Positions 1 through 4,186 of a DNA stretch of 6,778 bases are shown here, piece by piece. The translations under genes were made by a program, and so were the position numbers. Source of the stretch: a bacterium (GTDB lineage Bacteria > Patescibacteria > Dojkabacteria > SC72); NCBI GenBank assembly GCA_029553845.1, contig JAKPKF010000098.1:1-6778 (forward strand). Direction: 5' to 3'. Positions within the stretch are counted from its first letter, which is position 1; every line of letters starts with the position of its first letter. The notes beneath the pieces were generated by a model that was not told the DNA's origin, searched no databases, and worked only from the letters and a program-made list of their open reading frames with translations.

Positions 1-105
1 GAGTGTGTGAATGATGAACCTACCATAATAGCAATAGATGAAATGGTGGTAGAGTATTATACACAAGACATGGTAGAAGAAGACATGGATATGGACACAG
101 AATAG
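1..105 (+). CDS. C-terminal end of an unidentified protein (5' truncated)
   Basis: Frame 1 is open from the left edge and ends at a TAG at 103-105, giving 34 residues of a protein that begins outside the window. The visible tail is strongly acidic and Met-rich (it ends VEEDMDMDTE), with no recognisable motif. It lies on the same strand as the next gene and opposite to the rest of the window, so it probably belongs to the same module as the 148-aa gene, perhaps the late or structural side of a phage genome. That placement is inference. Function unknown. The reading frame is moderately certain because its Ile/Glu/Asp-rich composition is protein-like and the stop is followed by a non-coding stretch. 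Confidence 0.55.
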   Translation, partial: ECVNDEPTIIAIDEMVVEYYTQDMVEEDMDMDTE

Positions 106-198
106 TGCCCAATTTCAAACGATCTTTTTTTAGTAGAGTAAAGACCTGCCTAATTAAATGAATCAATTAAATTAATAAGAATGATGAAGGAGAATGAC
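106..198. other. Intergenic gap before the 148-aa plus-strand gene
   Basis: These 93 bases are very AT-rich. They hold a T-run at about 124-131 without a convincing stem before it, and a direct repeat of AATTAAAT at about 152-159 and 165-172. No clear -35/-10 pair stands out on the plus strand. The only functional element I can support is the AAGGAG ribosome site at 187-192, six bases before the ATG at 199. Confidence 0.4.
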
Positions 199-645
199 AT
201 GGCTGAATTAACATTTGCTAACCATATTACAATGAAAGAATTGAATCCACATAACTTTGCTTTAAAGAATACTTACATTTCTAATCTGATATCTACAGCA
301 TTAAATGTTATACCTATACTTAATGAAGTTATAGGAGTAGAACATATTAAGATTACAAGAGGTTTTATTTCTAATATGTATCTTCGTGATAGAATAAAGG
401 TGCCTGACTGGAAGATGCAAAACATGCTTAAACATACTGAAGGACTTGCATTAGAGTTTACTTGGAAAGACTTTGAGTTTAGCGATGCTCTGTTAGCTGC
501 TAAAGAAGTTAAGTTATCATTACAGTTAAAGAATGAAGAAGTTATGGTTGCAATTGATACAAAAAGAAAAAGATTACATATAATTTTAGAACCAATAACA
601 CCAGGTATCTTTGAAGAGACTGGCATTAACTATAAATTGATTTAA
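199..645 (+). CDS. Unknown 148-aa phage protein, possibly a degenerate M15-like peptidase fold
   Basis: The open frame begins with ATGs at 181 and 184, but an AAGGAG at 187-192 lies six bases before the ATG at 199, so the start at 199 (MAELTF) is preferred. The protein has no signal peptide or membrane segment. Residues 50-58 (IKITRGFIS) and 79-87 (HTEGLALEF), with LHIIL at 126-130, follow the order of D-Ala-D-Ala carboxypeptidase M15-type domains: an ITSGYRS-like strand, then SxHxxGxAxD, then a late WxH. His79, Gly82, Ala84 and His127 match, but the metal-binding Asp is Glu86 and the Ser before His is Lys. This is a pattern match by eye. The protein could be an inactive structural relative, or unrelated. 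The stop is TAA at 643-645, directly followed by the shared hairpin. In phages M15 enzymes usually act as endolysins or tail-associated cell-wall hydrolases; nothing here proves such a role. Confidence 0.85.
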   Translation: MAELTFANHITMKELNPHNFALKNTYISNLISTALNVIPILNEVIGVEHIKITRGFISNMYLRDRIKVPDWKMQNMLKHTEGLALEFTWKDFEFSDALLAAKEVKLSLQLKNEEVMVAIDTKRKRLHIILEPITPGIFEETGINYKLI

Positions 646-672
646 AAAAAAGGGGAAGTAGTTAGCTTCCCC
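644..672 (-). terminator. Intrinsic terminator of the minus-strand operon, at the convergence point
   Basis: GGGGAAG at 652-658 pairs with CTTCCCC at 666-672 (7 bp, loop TAGTTAG). In the minus-strand transcript the stem is followed directly by eight U (A-run at 644-651 on the given strand), a textbook intrinsic terminator just after the resolvase stop codon. In the plus direction the same hairpin follows the 148-aa gene, but the downstream run TATATTTATTT is only moderately U-rich, so it may work weakly both ways. Confidence 0.88.
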
Positions 673-677
673 TATAT

Positions 678-1127
678 TTATTTCTTATCTTTCTCAATCT
701 GATACTTTGCTATTAAGATAGCATCATATATCCCATCATGAAACTTTACATCAATCATCTCAGGATAGAACTGTCTCACTGCTAATGCTGTAAGGTCTTT
801 TGATTCTTGTCCTTTCTTTTTGCCAGGTATCTTAAAGTATTTTTTCCATACTCTTGGAGTAACTTCTATTACTCTTTGTTGTAAAGTATGCAACACTCCA
901 TAAAGATACCCTGTATTATATCCAAATTTGAACATAGAGGACACTCCTTGTCCAGGCATAGCAGATACCTTCTCAATTACAAACGTGATGTTTTTGTACT
1001 GTTTTATGAGCTCCTGGATATACTTAATGAATTGATAGTCTGGCAACATCTTTGAATGACATATTATCTCTTTATCTTTGATGAGAGCTATGCCTCCTTT
1101 AAGTCCTGGATCTATTCCACAGTACAT
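678..1127 (-). CDS. RuvC-like Holliday-junction resolvase (RNase H fold)
   Basis: 149 aa, close to the usual length of RuvC-type resolvases. The four acidic positions expected for two-metal nuclease chemistry are present: Asp6 in CGIDPGLKGGIAL, Glu52 in FVIEKVSAMPGQG, and Asp131 and Asp135 in the C-terminal helix motif HDGIYDAILIA. A Lys/Gly-rich loop (residues 99-107) and TPRVWKK at 90-96 match phage and poxvirus-type relatives. By family it cuts four-way junctions and branched DNA during phage recombination and before packaging, in the cytoplasm as a dimer. The start ATG is preceded by GAGGAG with a short spacer; the stop is TAA at 678-680 and the terminator follows. Its first 16 bases overlap the end of the upstream 59-aa gene in another frame, so translation is probably coupled. 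It is the last gene of the operon. Family assignment is firm; the exact substrate is inferred. Confidence 0.93.
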   Translation of the reverse strand: MYCGIDPGLKGGIALIKDKEIICHSKMLPDYQFIKYIQELIKQYKNITFVIEKVSAMPGQGVSSMFKFGYNTGYLYGVLHTLQQRVIEVTPRVWKKYFKIPGKKKGQESKDLTALAVRQFYPEMIDVKFHDGIYDAILIAKYQIEKDKK

Positions 1128-1291
1128 AGTAACTCCTCTATTTGTTTTAGTTCAGCTTGACAGTCTTCGAGTAGTCCTTGACACTCATATAGATCATCAC
1201 GTAGTTTATTGTTTTCAAATTCTAATTCATGATTAATGTCTTCAAGTATTCTTATCTCTCTGACGAGATAATGGTCATATTCTGGTATCAT
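1112..1291 (-). CDS. Small 59-aa coiled-coil protein
   Basis: ATG at 1291, TAG at 1112-1114. An AGGAG lies six bases before the start, and this site contains the TAG stop of the upstream 57-aa gene. The protein is acidic and almost entirely helical in character, with regularly spaced Leu/Ile between Glu/Lys/Asn (residues 14-55, for example EIRILEDINHELEFENNKL), as in a short coiled coil. Two Cys (38 and 44) lie in the middle and there is no CxxC pair. Its last five codons overlap the start of the resolvase gene by 16 bases. I do not recognise a family. A helical partner or dimerising accessory protein for a neighbouring gene is possible, but this is only inferred from shape and position. Confidence 0.75.
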   Translation of the reverse strand: MIPEYDHYLVREIRILEDINHELEFENNKLRDDLYECQGLLEDCQAELKQIEELLCTVE

Positions 1292-1300
1292 ACTATACTC

Positions 1301-1474
1301 CTATCTTTTATATTTGTTAATACGACCTTCATAAGGGTTTCCATAGTTCGGTTGTGTCTTTCTAATTTCTTCAATTGTTTTAACTTTTCTATATTGTCCC
1401 ATTGACTTTAGTGATTGTTCTAATGCTTGAGCTGCTTTAAGCATCTCATCTAATCTTTGTAATGTTTTAAACAT
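1301..1474 (-). CDS. Small basic 57-aa helical protein
   Basis: ATG at 1474, TAG at 1301-1303, preceded by AAGGAAG about eight or nine bases before the start, a weaker ribosome site than most in this window. The first 40 residues look helical and amphipathic (TLQRLDEMLKAAQALEQSL), followed by a Lys/Arg-rich tail with QPNYGNPYEGR. Net charge is positive. The stop codon is part of the TAGGAG ribosome site of the next gene, with nine bases between stop and start. The in-frame stop of the interrupted gene upstream lies 15 bases before this ATG and in the same frame. No family recognised; the basic character would allow nucleic-acid binding, but no motif shows it. Confidence 0.72.
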   Translation of the reverse strand: MFKTLQRLDEMLKAAQALEQSLKSMGQYRKVKTIEEIRKTQPNYGNPYEGRINKYKR

Positions 1475-1489
1475 ATTGTTTTCTTCCTT

Positions 1490-1765
1490 TCATATTTCTT
1501 CATATGTAATTGTTTTCAAGTTGATAGGCTTATACGCAACATAGTAGCTGTATCTATAATCACTAACTTGTTTATGATATTTGATATATTCATCATCTTC
1601 TTTATCCCATTCTCATGCGACAAAGTATCCAGTTCTTGATGTATTTCTTTTACAGAGGAATAATTTTTCACATCCTTTACTTCTAAGATGCTTTATTATA
1701 TTATCAAAATCTTCTAATGCTTCATTCTTGAACTTTACAGTTTTTGTTACCTGTATTAATTTCAT
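1490..1765 (-). pseudogene. 91-residue ORF interrupted by one in-frame TGA
   Basis: A good ribosome site (AAAGGAAATGATT before ATG at 1765) opens a frame of 50 codons ending FVA, then TGA at 1613-1615. The same frame then continues for 40 codons (EWDKEDDEYIKYHKQ...) with no other stop until TGA at 1490-1492, right before the ribosome site of the next gene. The second half has normal protein composition and no usable ATG of its own, so both halves look like one gene. The simplest reading is TGG to TGA at a Trp codon. The first half contains VTKTVKFKNEALEDFDNII and a basic LCKRNTSRTG; the second is rich in Tyr and acidic residues. No family recognised. It may be a truncated 50-aa protein, a pseudogene, a readthrough gene or a sequencing error. 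Standard code is assumed because other genes here end in TGA and use TGG for Trp. Confidence 0.7.
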
Positions 1766-1839
1766 AATCATTTCCTTTCTATTTGCATATTGTACATGCC
1801 TAATACTTGTTGTAATGACTACTGTACTAATCTTTTGAT
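1766..1839 (-). other. Intergenic gap, weak promoter candidate
   Basis: These 74 bases separate the DUF5664 gene from the interrupted gene. On the minus strand a TTACAA about 15 bases upstream of TACAAT could act as a poor -35/-10 pair, but the spacing is short. I would not call it a promoter without more evidence. A nine-codon ORF (MYNMQIERK) sits just before the ribosome site and is probably chance. Confidence 0.2.
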
Positions 1840-2412
1840 TTAAATTCTTTCATTATTCCTGCTTTCTTCCTGCTTTCTTGTATGATAAAACAATGCCATA
1901 AGATTAAACACTGTTGCCAGTAAATGGTTTTCATCTTGCTGTCCTACTTGCCACTGTACATAATGCCTGAGACAACTTTCTTTAAATCGTTCAATATCTT
2001 CTGGTGTGTTAAGTAATTTCCAGTTTTCAAATGAATACTTTTTGGCACCTGCCTCCATAAATAATGCGAATGCAGTCAAGCCTTCATAGAAGCTATCAAA
2101 ATTAAAATACAACAATGATTTTGCTGTTATAATAAGTTTATCATACTCGCTTTTAGTGTCTGCTTCTGCATTGTAAACGTGTTGTGTCAAGATTTTGTAA
2201 GTTACATAATAAGTTACATAACGTTCAACATGCTGTGCCTTATACAATTCTAACAACTTGCTAAGAAACTCGCTGTCAATGTATTTAAACTTTGGCTTGT
2301 CTTCATCTGTATCCCTCATGCCACCATGTTCATTCGTGTAACGCTTGCCACTATCTTTGATTGGTTTAATTATAACGTCTTCAATCGTTGGTTGCTTTTG
2401 CTCTGTTTCCAT
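1840..2412 (-). CDS. DUF5664-type dATP/dGTP diphosphohydrolase (MazG-like)
   Basis: 190 aa. The signature blocks of the phage dATP/dGTP diphosphohydrolase N-terminal family are visible in order: GGMRDTDEDKPKF (30-42), FMEAGAKKYSFENWK (118-132) and RFKESCLRHYVQW with QDENHLLATVFNLMAL (142-174). His150, the acidic DEN-H cluster (160-163) and Asn170 sit where the helical metal and nucleotide site is expected. Between the RDT block and the GAKKY block lie about 80 residues, more than I recall for this family, rich in Tyr and Leu. The family hydrolyses (d)NTPs to monophosphates plus pyrophosphate; one member acts in the 2-aminoadenine genome pathway of cyanophage S-2L, but many phages carry it without that pathway, and no PurZ is in this window. 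The ribosome site AAGGAG lies eight bases before the ATG. It starts the left end of a GC-richer block. Family call is fairly firm, substrate inferred. Confidence 0.85.
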   Translation of the reverse strand: METEQKQPTIEDVIIKPIKDSGKRYTNEHGGMRDTDEDKPKFKYIDSEFLSKLLELYKAQHVERYVTYYVTYKILTQHVYNAEADTKSEYDKLIITAKSLLYFNFDSFYEGLTAFALFMEAGAKKYSFENWKLLNTPEDIERFKESCLRHYVQWQVGQQDENHLLATVFNLMALFYHTRKQEESRNNERI

Positions 2413-2459
2413 TTCTTCTTCTCCTTCTGTGCCTTCAACATACTTTCTACTTTAATCAT
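2370..2459 (-). CDS. Possible 29-aa basic peptide overlapping the diphosphohydrolase start
   Basis: ATG at 2459 is preceded by AAAAGGAG with a six-base spacer, as strong as the sites of accepted genes here. It encodes 29 residues, rich in Lys and Gln (KAQKEKKKWKQSK), and ends at TAA 2370-2372, 43 bases inside the diphosphohydrolase gene in another frame. The strong ribosome site is the main evidence; the peptide itself resembles nothing known. It might be a leader whose translation opens or couples the ribosome site of the gene at 2412. A longer version starting at 2582 lacks a good ribosome site and overlaps a better gene, so it is rejected. Confidence 0.42.
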   Translation of the reverse strand: MIKVESMLKAQKEKKKWKQSKSNQRLKTL

Positions 2460-2481
2460 TTCATTCTCCTTTTGGTTAATT

Positions 2482-2504
2482 GGGGCAGAGATTTGCTCCG
2501 CCCC
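2482..2504 (-). promoter_or_regulatory. Strong intercistronic hairpin without a U-tract
   Basis: GGGGC.GAG at 2482-2490 pairs with CTC.GCCCC at 2496-2504: nine positions with a five-base loop. One pair is A/C in plus-strand RNA but a U-G wobble in minus-strand RNA, so the stem is best in the transcript of the genes around it. It follows the stop of the 64-aa gene by seven bases and precedes the next ribosome site. After the stem the transcript reads AAUUAACC, not a U-run, so an RNA stabiliser, processing site or weak Rho-type stop is more likely than an intrinsic terminator. Confidence 0.55.
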
Positions 2505-2511
2505 ATATATG

Positions 2512-2706
2512 TTATCCCAAAAAACGAACCAGTGCTTTCTTGCAAAGAGAAAGAAAGTATTGCTCGTATTGCTCCTTTCCAACTATGCAATTATGTAACC
2601 GCCCATCTCTCATAGCATCCATAAACGCTTTGCGGTTTTTGTTCTCAATAGCTTCATCCATCTTCAGGAAAAGCTCGGTGGCGATTGATTCTGACTTAAT
2701 ACTCAT
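2512..2706 (-). CDS. Small 64-aa unknown protein
   Basis: ATG at 2706, TAA at 2512-2514, with AAGGAG seven bases before the start. The protein looks all-helical: SIATELFLKMDEAIENKNRK, then DAMRDGRLHNCIVGKEQYEQ and a hydrophobic/basic C-terminus (LCKKALVRFLG). No membrane segment, signal peptide or metal motif; Cys40 and Cys55 are single. Its start overlaps the TGA of the 26-aa ORF upstream (ATGA), a classic coupled arrangement. GC is near 42% in a line counted by hand, similar to the diphosphohydrolase and higher than the right half of the window. No family recognised. Confidence 0.78.
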   Translation of the reverse strand: MSIKSESIATELFLKMDEAIENKNRKAFMDAMRDGRLHNCIVGKEQYEQYFLSLCKKALVRFLG

Positions 2707-2740
2707 GATATTCTCCTTCTGTAATTTTGTGGTTGTTCAT
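2696..2740 (-). CDS. Very short alternative ORF (14 aa) with a good ribosome site
   Basis: ATG at 2740 follows AAAAGGAG with a six-base spacer and encodes 14 residues (MNNHKITEGEYHEY) before TAA at 2696-2698. It overlaps the 26-aa ORF and the start of the 64-aa gene in a different frame. Only the ribosome site supports it, so it may be a chance effect of the purine-rich coding sequence. Listed with low confidence. Confidence 0.2.
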   Translation of the reverse strand: MNNHKITEGEYHEY

Positions 2741-2783
2741 TTATTACTCCTTTTTGTATTTTATTATATATGAATTCCTTCAT
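2703..2783 (-). CDS. Very small 26-aa basic ORF, coupled to the 64-aa gene
   Basis: ATG at 2783 has an excellent TAGGAGG site four bases upstream; the TAG of the preceding 27-aa ORF is part of that site. The 26 residues include KEFIYNKIQKGV and a basic NYRRRIS end. It stops at TGA 2703-2705, sharing ATGA with the start of the 64-aa gene. The junctions on both sides are the type seen between real phage genes, which favours translation, although the peptide is too short to judge by composition. No function can be assigned. Confidence 0.5.
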   Translation of the reverse strand: MKEFIYNKIQKGVINEQPQNYRRRIS

Positions 2784-2791
2784 TCTTCCTC

Positions 2792-2875
2792 CTATAAGTA
2801 TTTATCTTCATTATATCCTTCTTCTTCTTCAGTAGGATTTAATAGCTTTACATGTAGTATCTCTTTTTCAGTCAT
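2792..2875 (-). CDS. Very small 27-aa acidic ORF
   Basis: ATG at 2875 comes immediately after the TAA of the 82-aa gene (TAAATG), with GGAGG eight bases before it. It encodes 27 residues with an acidic middle (NPTEEEEGYNEDKY) and ends at TAG 2792-2794, which is fused to the ribosome site of the next ORF. Tight spacing at both ends and two good ribosome sites support it; there is no homology I recognise. It may act mainly as a translational coupling link between the 82-aa gene and the genes below it. Confidence 0.52.
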   Translation of the reverse strand: MTEKEILHVKLLNPTEEEEGYNEDKYL

Positions 2876-3124
2876 TTACAAAACCTCCATTTCTTTTAAT
2901 ACCGCTTTTGCGGCAGTAGTGATGTGGTCATCGTGACAGTTGTACTTATCGTACCAGTCACAAACAGTTTCGCTTGGGATAGTTGCATGAATGCAGTCCC
3001 ATGCAAGTCTTCTGCCAAAGTCTTTATAGTTTCCAGTTGCCTTGAGCTTTTTAGCATATTCAGGCAAGTTAGTGATCTTGTTGAAGCTCTCCCTTATGAA
3101 AGGGATTTCACTTTTGAGTTTCAT
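2876..3124 (-). CDS. 82-aa unknown protein with a Cys/His cluster
   Basis: ATG at 3124 is preceded by AAAGGAGGT, one of the best ribosome sites in the window; the stop is TAA at 2876-2878. The N-terminal half is basic and helical (ESFNKITNLPEYAKKLKAT). The C-terminal half carries DCIHATIPSETVCDWYDKY followed by NCHDDHITTAAK, placing Cys44, His46, Cys55, Cys63, His64 and His67 close together. This could bind a metal ion, but the spacing fits no zinc finger I know. GC is about 45% in a line counted by hand, well above the right half. No family recognised. It lies directly downstream of the TnpB remnant on the same strand. Confidence 0.8.
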   Translation of the reverse strand: MKLKSEIPFIRESFNKITNLPEYAKKLKATGNYKDFGRRLAWDCIHATIPSETVCDWYDKYNCHDDHITTAAKAVLKEMEVL

Positions 3125-3176
3125 TTATTTACCTCCTTTATTCTTTTGGCAAAGCCCTTAATGATAGTTGCATCTT

Positions 3177-3196
3177 CTATAGAAAACTATAGAAAA
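3177..3196. repeat. Tandem repeat, two perfect 10-bp copies
   Basis: CTATAGAAAA occurs at 3177-3186 and again at 3187-3196. The second copy contains the TAG stop of the TnpB remnant, so the repeat lies exactly at its 3' edge. This may be a replication slip or a scar of the insertion or deletion that left the fragment; which one cannot be told from the sequence. Confidence 0.7.
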
Positions 3197-3357
3197 CTTA
3201 ACAGGTCACTTGGGATTGCTTGCTTCAAAAGCTGATCTTTTGTGTAAGTCTTACATCCCATCACTGTCTGATTAGCCGCTGCAACTCCAACGGCTTTTAT
3301 GTTTAGAGACGCATTTAAGTCTCTATCCATTTTATGCCCACACTTCTTGCACTTCAT
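3187..3357 (-). CDS. 56-aa remnant of the IS200/IS605 TnpB C-terminus (zinc knuckle plus RuvC-III block)
   Basis: ATG at 3357, TAG at 3187-3189. Residues 3-20 carry the second CxxC knuckle of the TnpB zinc ribbon (CKKCGH) followed directly by MDRDLNASLNI, the hallmark DRDxNAxxNI block with the last RuvC catalytic Asp, then AVGVAA and a typical variable tail. All earlier parts of TnpB (helical region, first two RuvC motifs, first CxxC) are absent, and the codon before ATG is TAA, so nuclease activity is not expected. It nevertheless has its own ATG and a GAGGGGGGT ribosome site three bases upstream, and no internal stop. It lies between phage genes on the same strand. It is either a decaying insertion-sequence end or a small zinc-binding protein kept by the phage. 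No hairpin typical of an IS605 right end was found downstream. Confidence 0.75.
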   Translation of the reverse strand: MKCKKCGHKMDRDLNASLNIKAVGVAAANQTVMGCKTYTKDQLLKQAIPSDLLSFL

Positions 3358-3368
3358 TTACCCCCCTC

Positions 3369-3752
3369 TCAATCTGCAAATTCATAGCTTTCGCCATATG
3401 GCTTTGACAGATATATTCCGTTCATATTCTTGTCTTTCATCAGCCTGGTAATGATCGAATGACTCTCTCTGAGGTTGTTCTCGCACTGGTTTAATGCATA
3501 TGTCTTTTCACTGAGACTTTGATTGATCAGCTTATTCTCTTCGTGTGCCTTGGTCAGTGCATTGGTGAGATCTTGGAGTTGTGAGTCAAAGTCCTCTGCT
3601 CTCAGCTTTTCTGTCATCCAGTGACTGTATATTTCCCAGTATTCATCTTTCATCCGATTATATGTCTTGCATATCTTGACTAACGCTATTATCAGCCCTG
3701 TAATGATCGTCACGCTGACTGCCAGTGAGATATATAATGCTGTCTGTATCAT
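3369..3752 (-). CDS. Single-pass membrane protein with a long coiled coil
   Basis: 127 aa. Residues about 5-25 (ALYISLAVSVTIITGLIIAL) form one transmembrane helix without a clear signal-peptidase site. It is followed by a basic KICKTYNRMK stop-transfer stretch, then a long helical, Leu/Glu/Lys/Gln-rich region (about 47-107) with heptad-like spacing that suggests a coiled coil in the cytoplasm. The C-terminus is Gly/Tyr/acidic (YLSKPYGESYEFAD). An AGGAGG four bases before the ATG contains the TAG of the preceding gene. It ends in TGA at 3369-3371, 11 bases before the TnpB remnant's ATG. One line of this gene counts 30 G+C of 60, against 16 of 60 in the 283-aa gene. Architecture resembles phage inner-membrane anchors or Rz-type spanins, but a spanin would be odd in a Gram-positive host. 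Function unknown. Confidence 0.85.
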   Translation of the reverse strand: MIQTALYISLAVSVTIITGLIIALVKICKTYNRMKDEYWEIYSHWMTEKLRAEDFDSQLQDLTNALTKAHEENKLINQSLSEKTYALNQCENNLRESHSIITRLMKDKNMNGIYLSKPYGESYEFAD

Positions 3753-3760
3753 AAGTCCTC

Positions 3761-4135
3761 CTACTTATAGTATTCAATATGATCAGCTATTACGTGTCGA
3801 TAGTCTACTAATAAAGCAAATGCAATGGGAGTTATTAGATCAATTTCATAAAGCAAATTTTTTAAGTCTTCTTCTGTGTTAAATCCATATGCTATTGTAT
3901 CATATGTTTTATCGTCAAGTTCTATCTCCCACTCATCTAAGATGAATACATATTTGTCTCCATATTCTTCATCAAAGTATACTTCACACTCTTCGTCTTC
4001 ATAGTATTCCTTTATCTTTTTCATGTCAGCAATGTATCCAATATCTTTTACTACTGTACTTTTATTAGCTTGGAGTTCTCTCCACAGTATCCCTGCTACT
4101 GTTATAGTTATCATGTCATGATGATAATTTTTCAT
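3761..4135 (-). CDS. 124-aa acidic unknown protein
   Basis: ATG at 4135 is preceded by AAAGGAG with a seven-base spacer; the TAG at 3761-3763 is part of the next gene's ribosome site. The protein is very rich in Asp, Glu and Tyr (KEYYEDEECEVYFDEEYGDK at 42-61), with a hydrophobic N-terminal helix and a hydrophobic segment near residues 102-110, which is too short to count as a clear membrane span. Residues 84-101 share the exact spacing GF-x5-L-x2-LL-x4-LI with residues 80-97 of the 283-aa protein further upstream in the operon, hinting at a common small domain. A strong hairpin lies between this gene and the one before it. No family recognised; an acidic surface could mean a DNA-mimic or a binding partner, but that is speculation. 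Confidence 0.87.
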   Translation of the reverse strand: MKNYHHDMITITVAGILWRELQANKSTVVKDIGYIADMKKIKEYYEDEECEVYFDEEYGDKYVFILDEWEIELDDKTYDTIAYGFNTEEDLKNLLYEIDLITPIAFALLVDYRHVIADHIEYYK

Positions 4136-4150
4136 TATTCTCTCCTTTCT

Positions 4151-4178
4151 AAAATAAAGGGGTAGAATTACTACCCCT
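4151..4178 (-). terminator. Hairpin with a short U-rich tail between minus-strand genes
   Basis: AGGGGTAG at 4158-4165 pairs perfectly with CTACCCCT at 4171-4178 (8 bp, loop AATTA). In the minus-strand RNA the stem is followed by UUAUUUUAG, a moderately good U-tract. It lies nine bases after the stop of the basic 86-aa gene and before the ribosome site of the 124-aa gene, with no room for an obvious promoter between. It is probably a partial terminator or RNA stabiliser that lowers expression of the genes to the left. Confidence 0.7.
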
Positions 4179-4186
4179 ATCTTTGA

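Noticed and set aside
273..626. Minus-strand ORF of 117 aa opposite the 148-aa gene
   Set aside because: No good ribosome site; the plus-strand gene has a clear AAGGAG and ends at the shared terminator.
1580..1615. Selenocysteine insertion at the internal TGA
   Set aside because: No convincing stem-loop directly after the TGA, and the context (VA-TGA-EW) does not resemble a redox motif.
1581..1838. Plus-strand ORF of 85 aa
   Set aside because: Lies opposite the interrupted minus-strand gene, is rich in Ser/Phe/Leu as expected for antisense of AT-rich coding DNA, and has no ribosome site.
2460..2582. N-terminal extension of the 29-aa ORF to an ATG at 2582
   Set aside because: No ribosome site at 2582, and it overlaps the 64-aa gene and the GC-rich hairpin in another frame; the strong AAAAGGAG supports the inner start only.
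3125..3186. IS200/IS605 right end after the TnpB remnant
   Set aside because: Only a weak GGC-TTT-GCC mini-stem is present; no clear subterminal hairpin or left end was found, so a full element cannot be drawn.
2326..3235. Several overlapping plus-strand ORFs (69-103 aa) rich in Phe, Leu and Ser
   Set aside because: All are antisense to well-supported minus-strand genes and lack ribosome sites; their hydrophobicity comes from reading coding DNA backwards, not from membrane proteins.
1490..3371. Genome-wide TGA-to-Trp recoding (code 4)
   Set aside because: TGA ends the 127-aa gene at 3369 and the 26-aa ORF at 2703 in an ATGA junction, Trp is otherwise TGG, and reading through these stops gives short implausible extensions.
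3667..3882. Plus-strand ORF of 71 aa
   Set aside because: Antisense to the membrane protein and the 124-aa gene, spans their junction and has no ribosome site.
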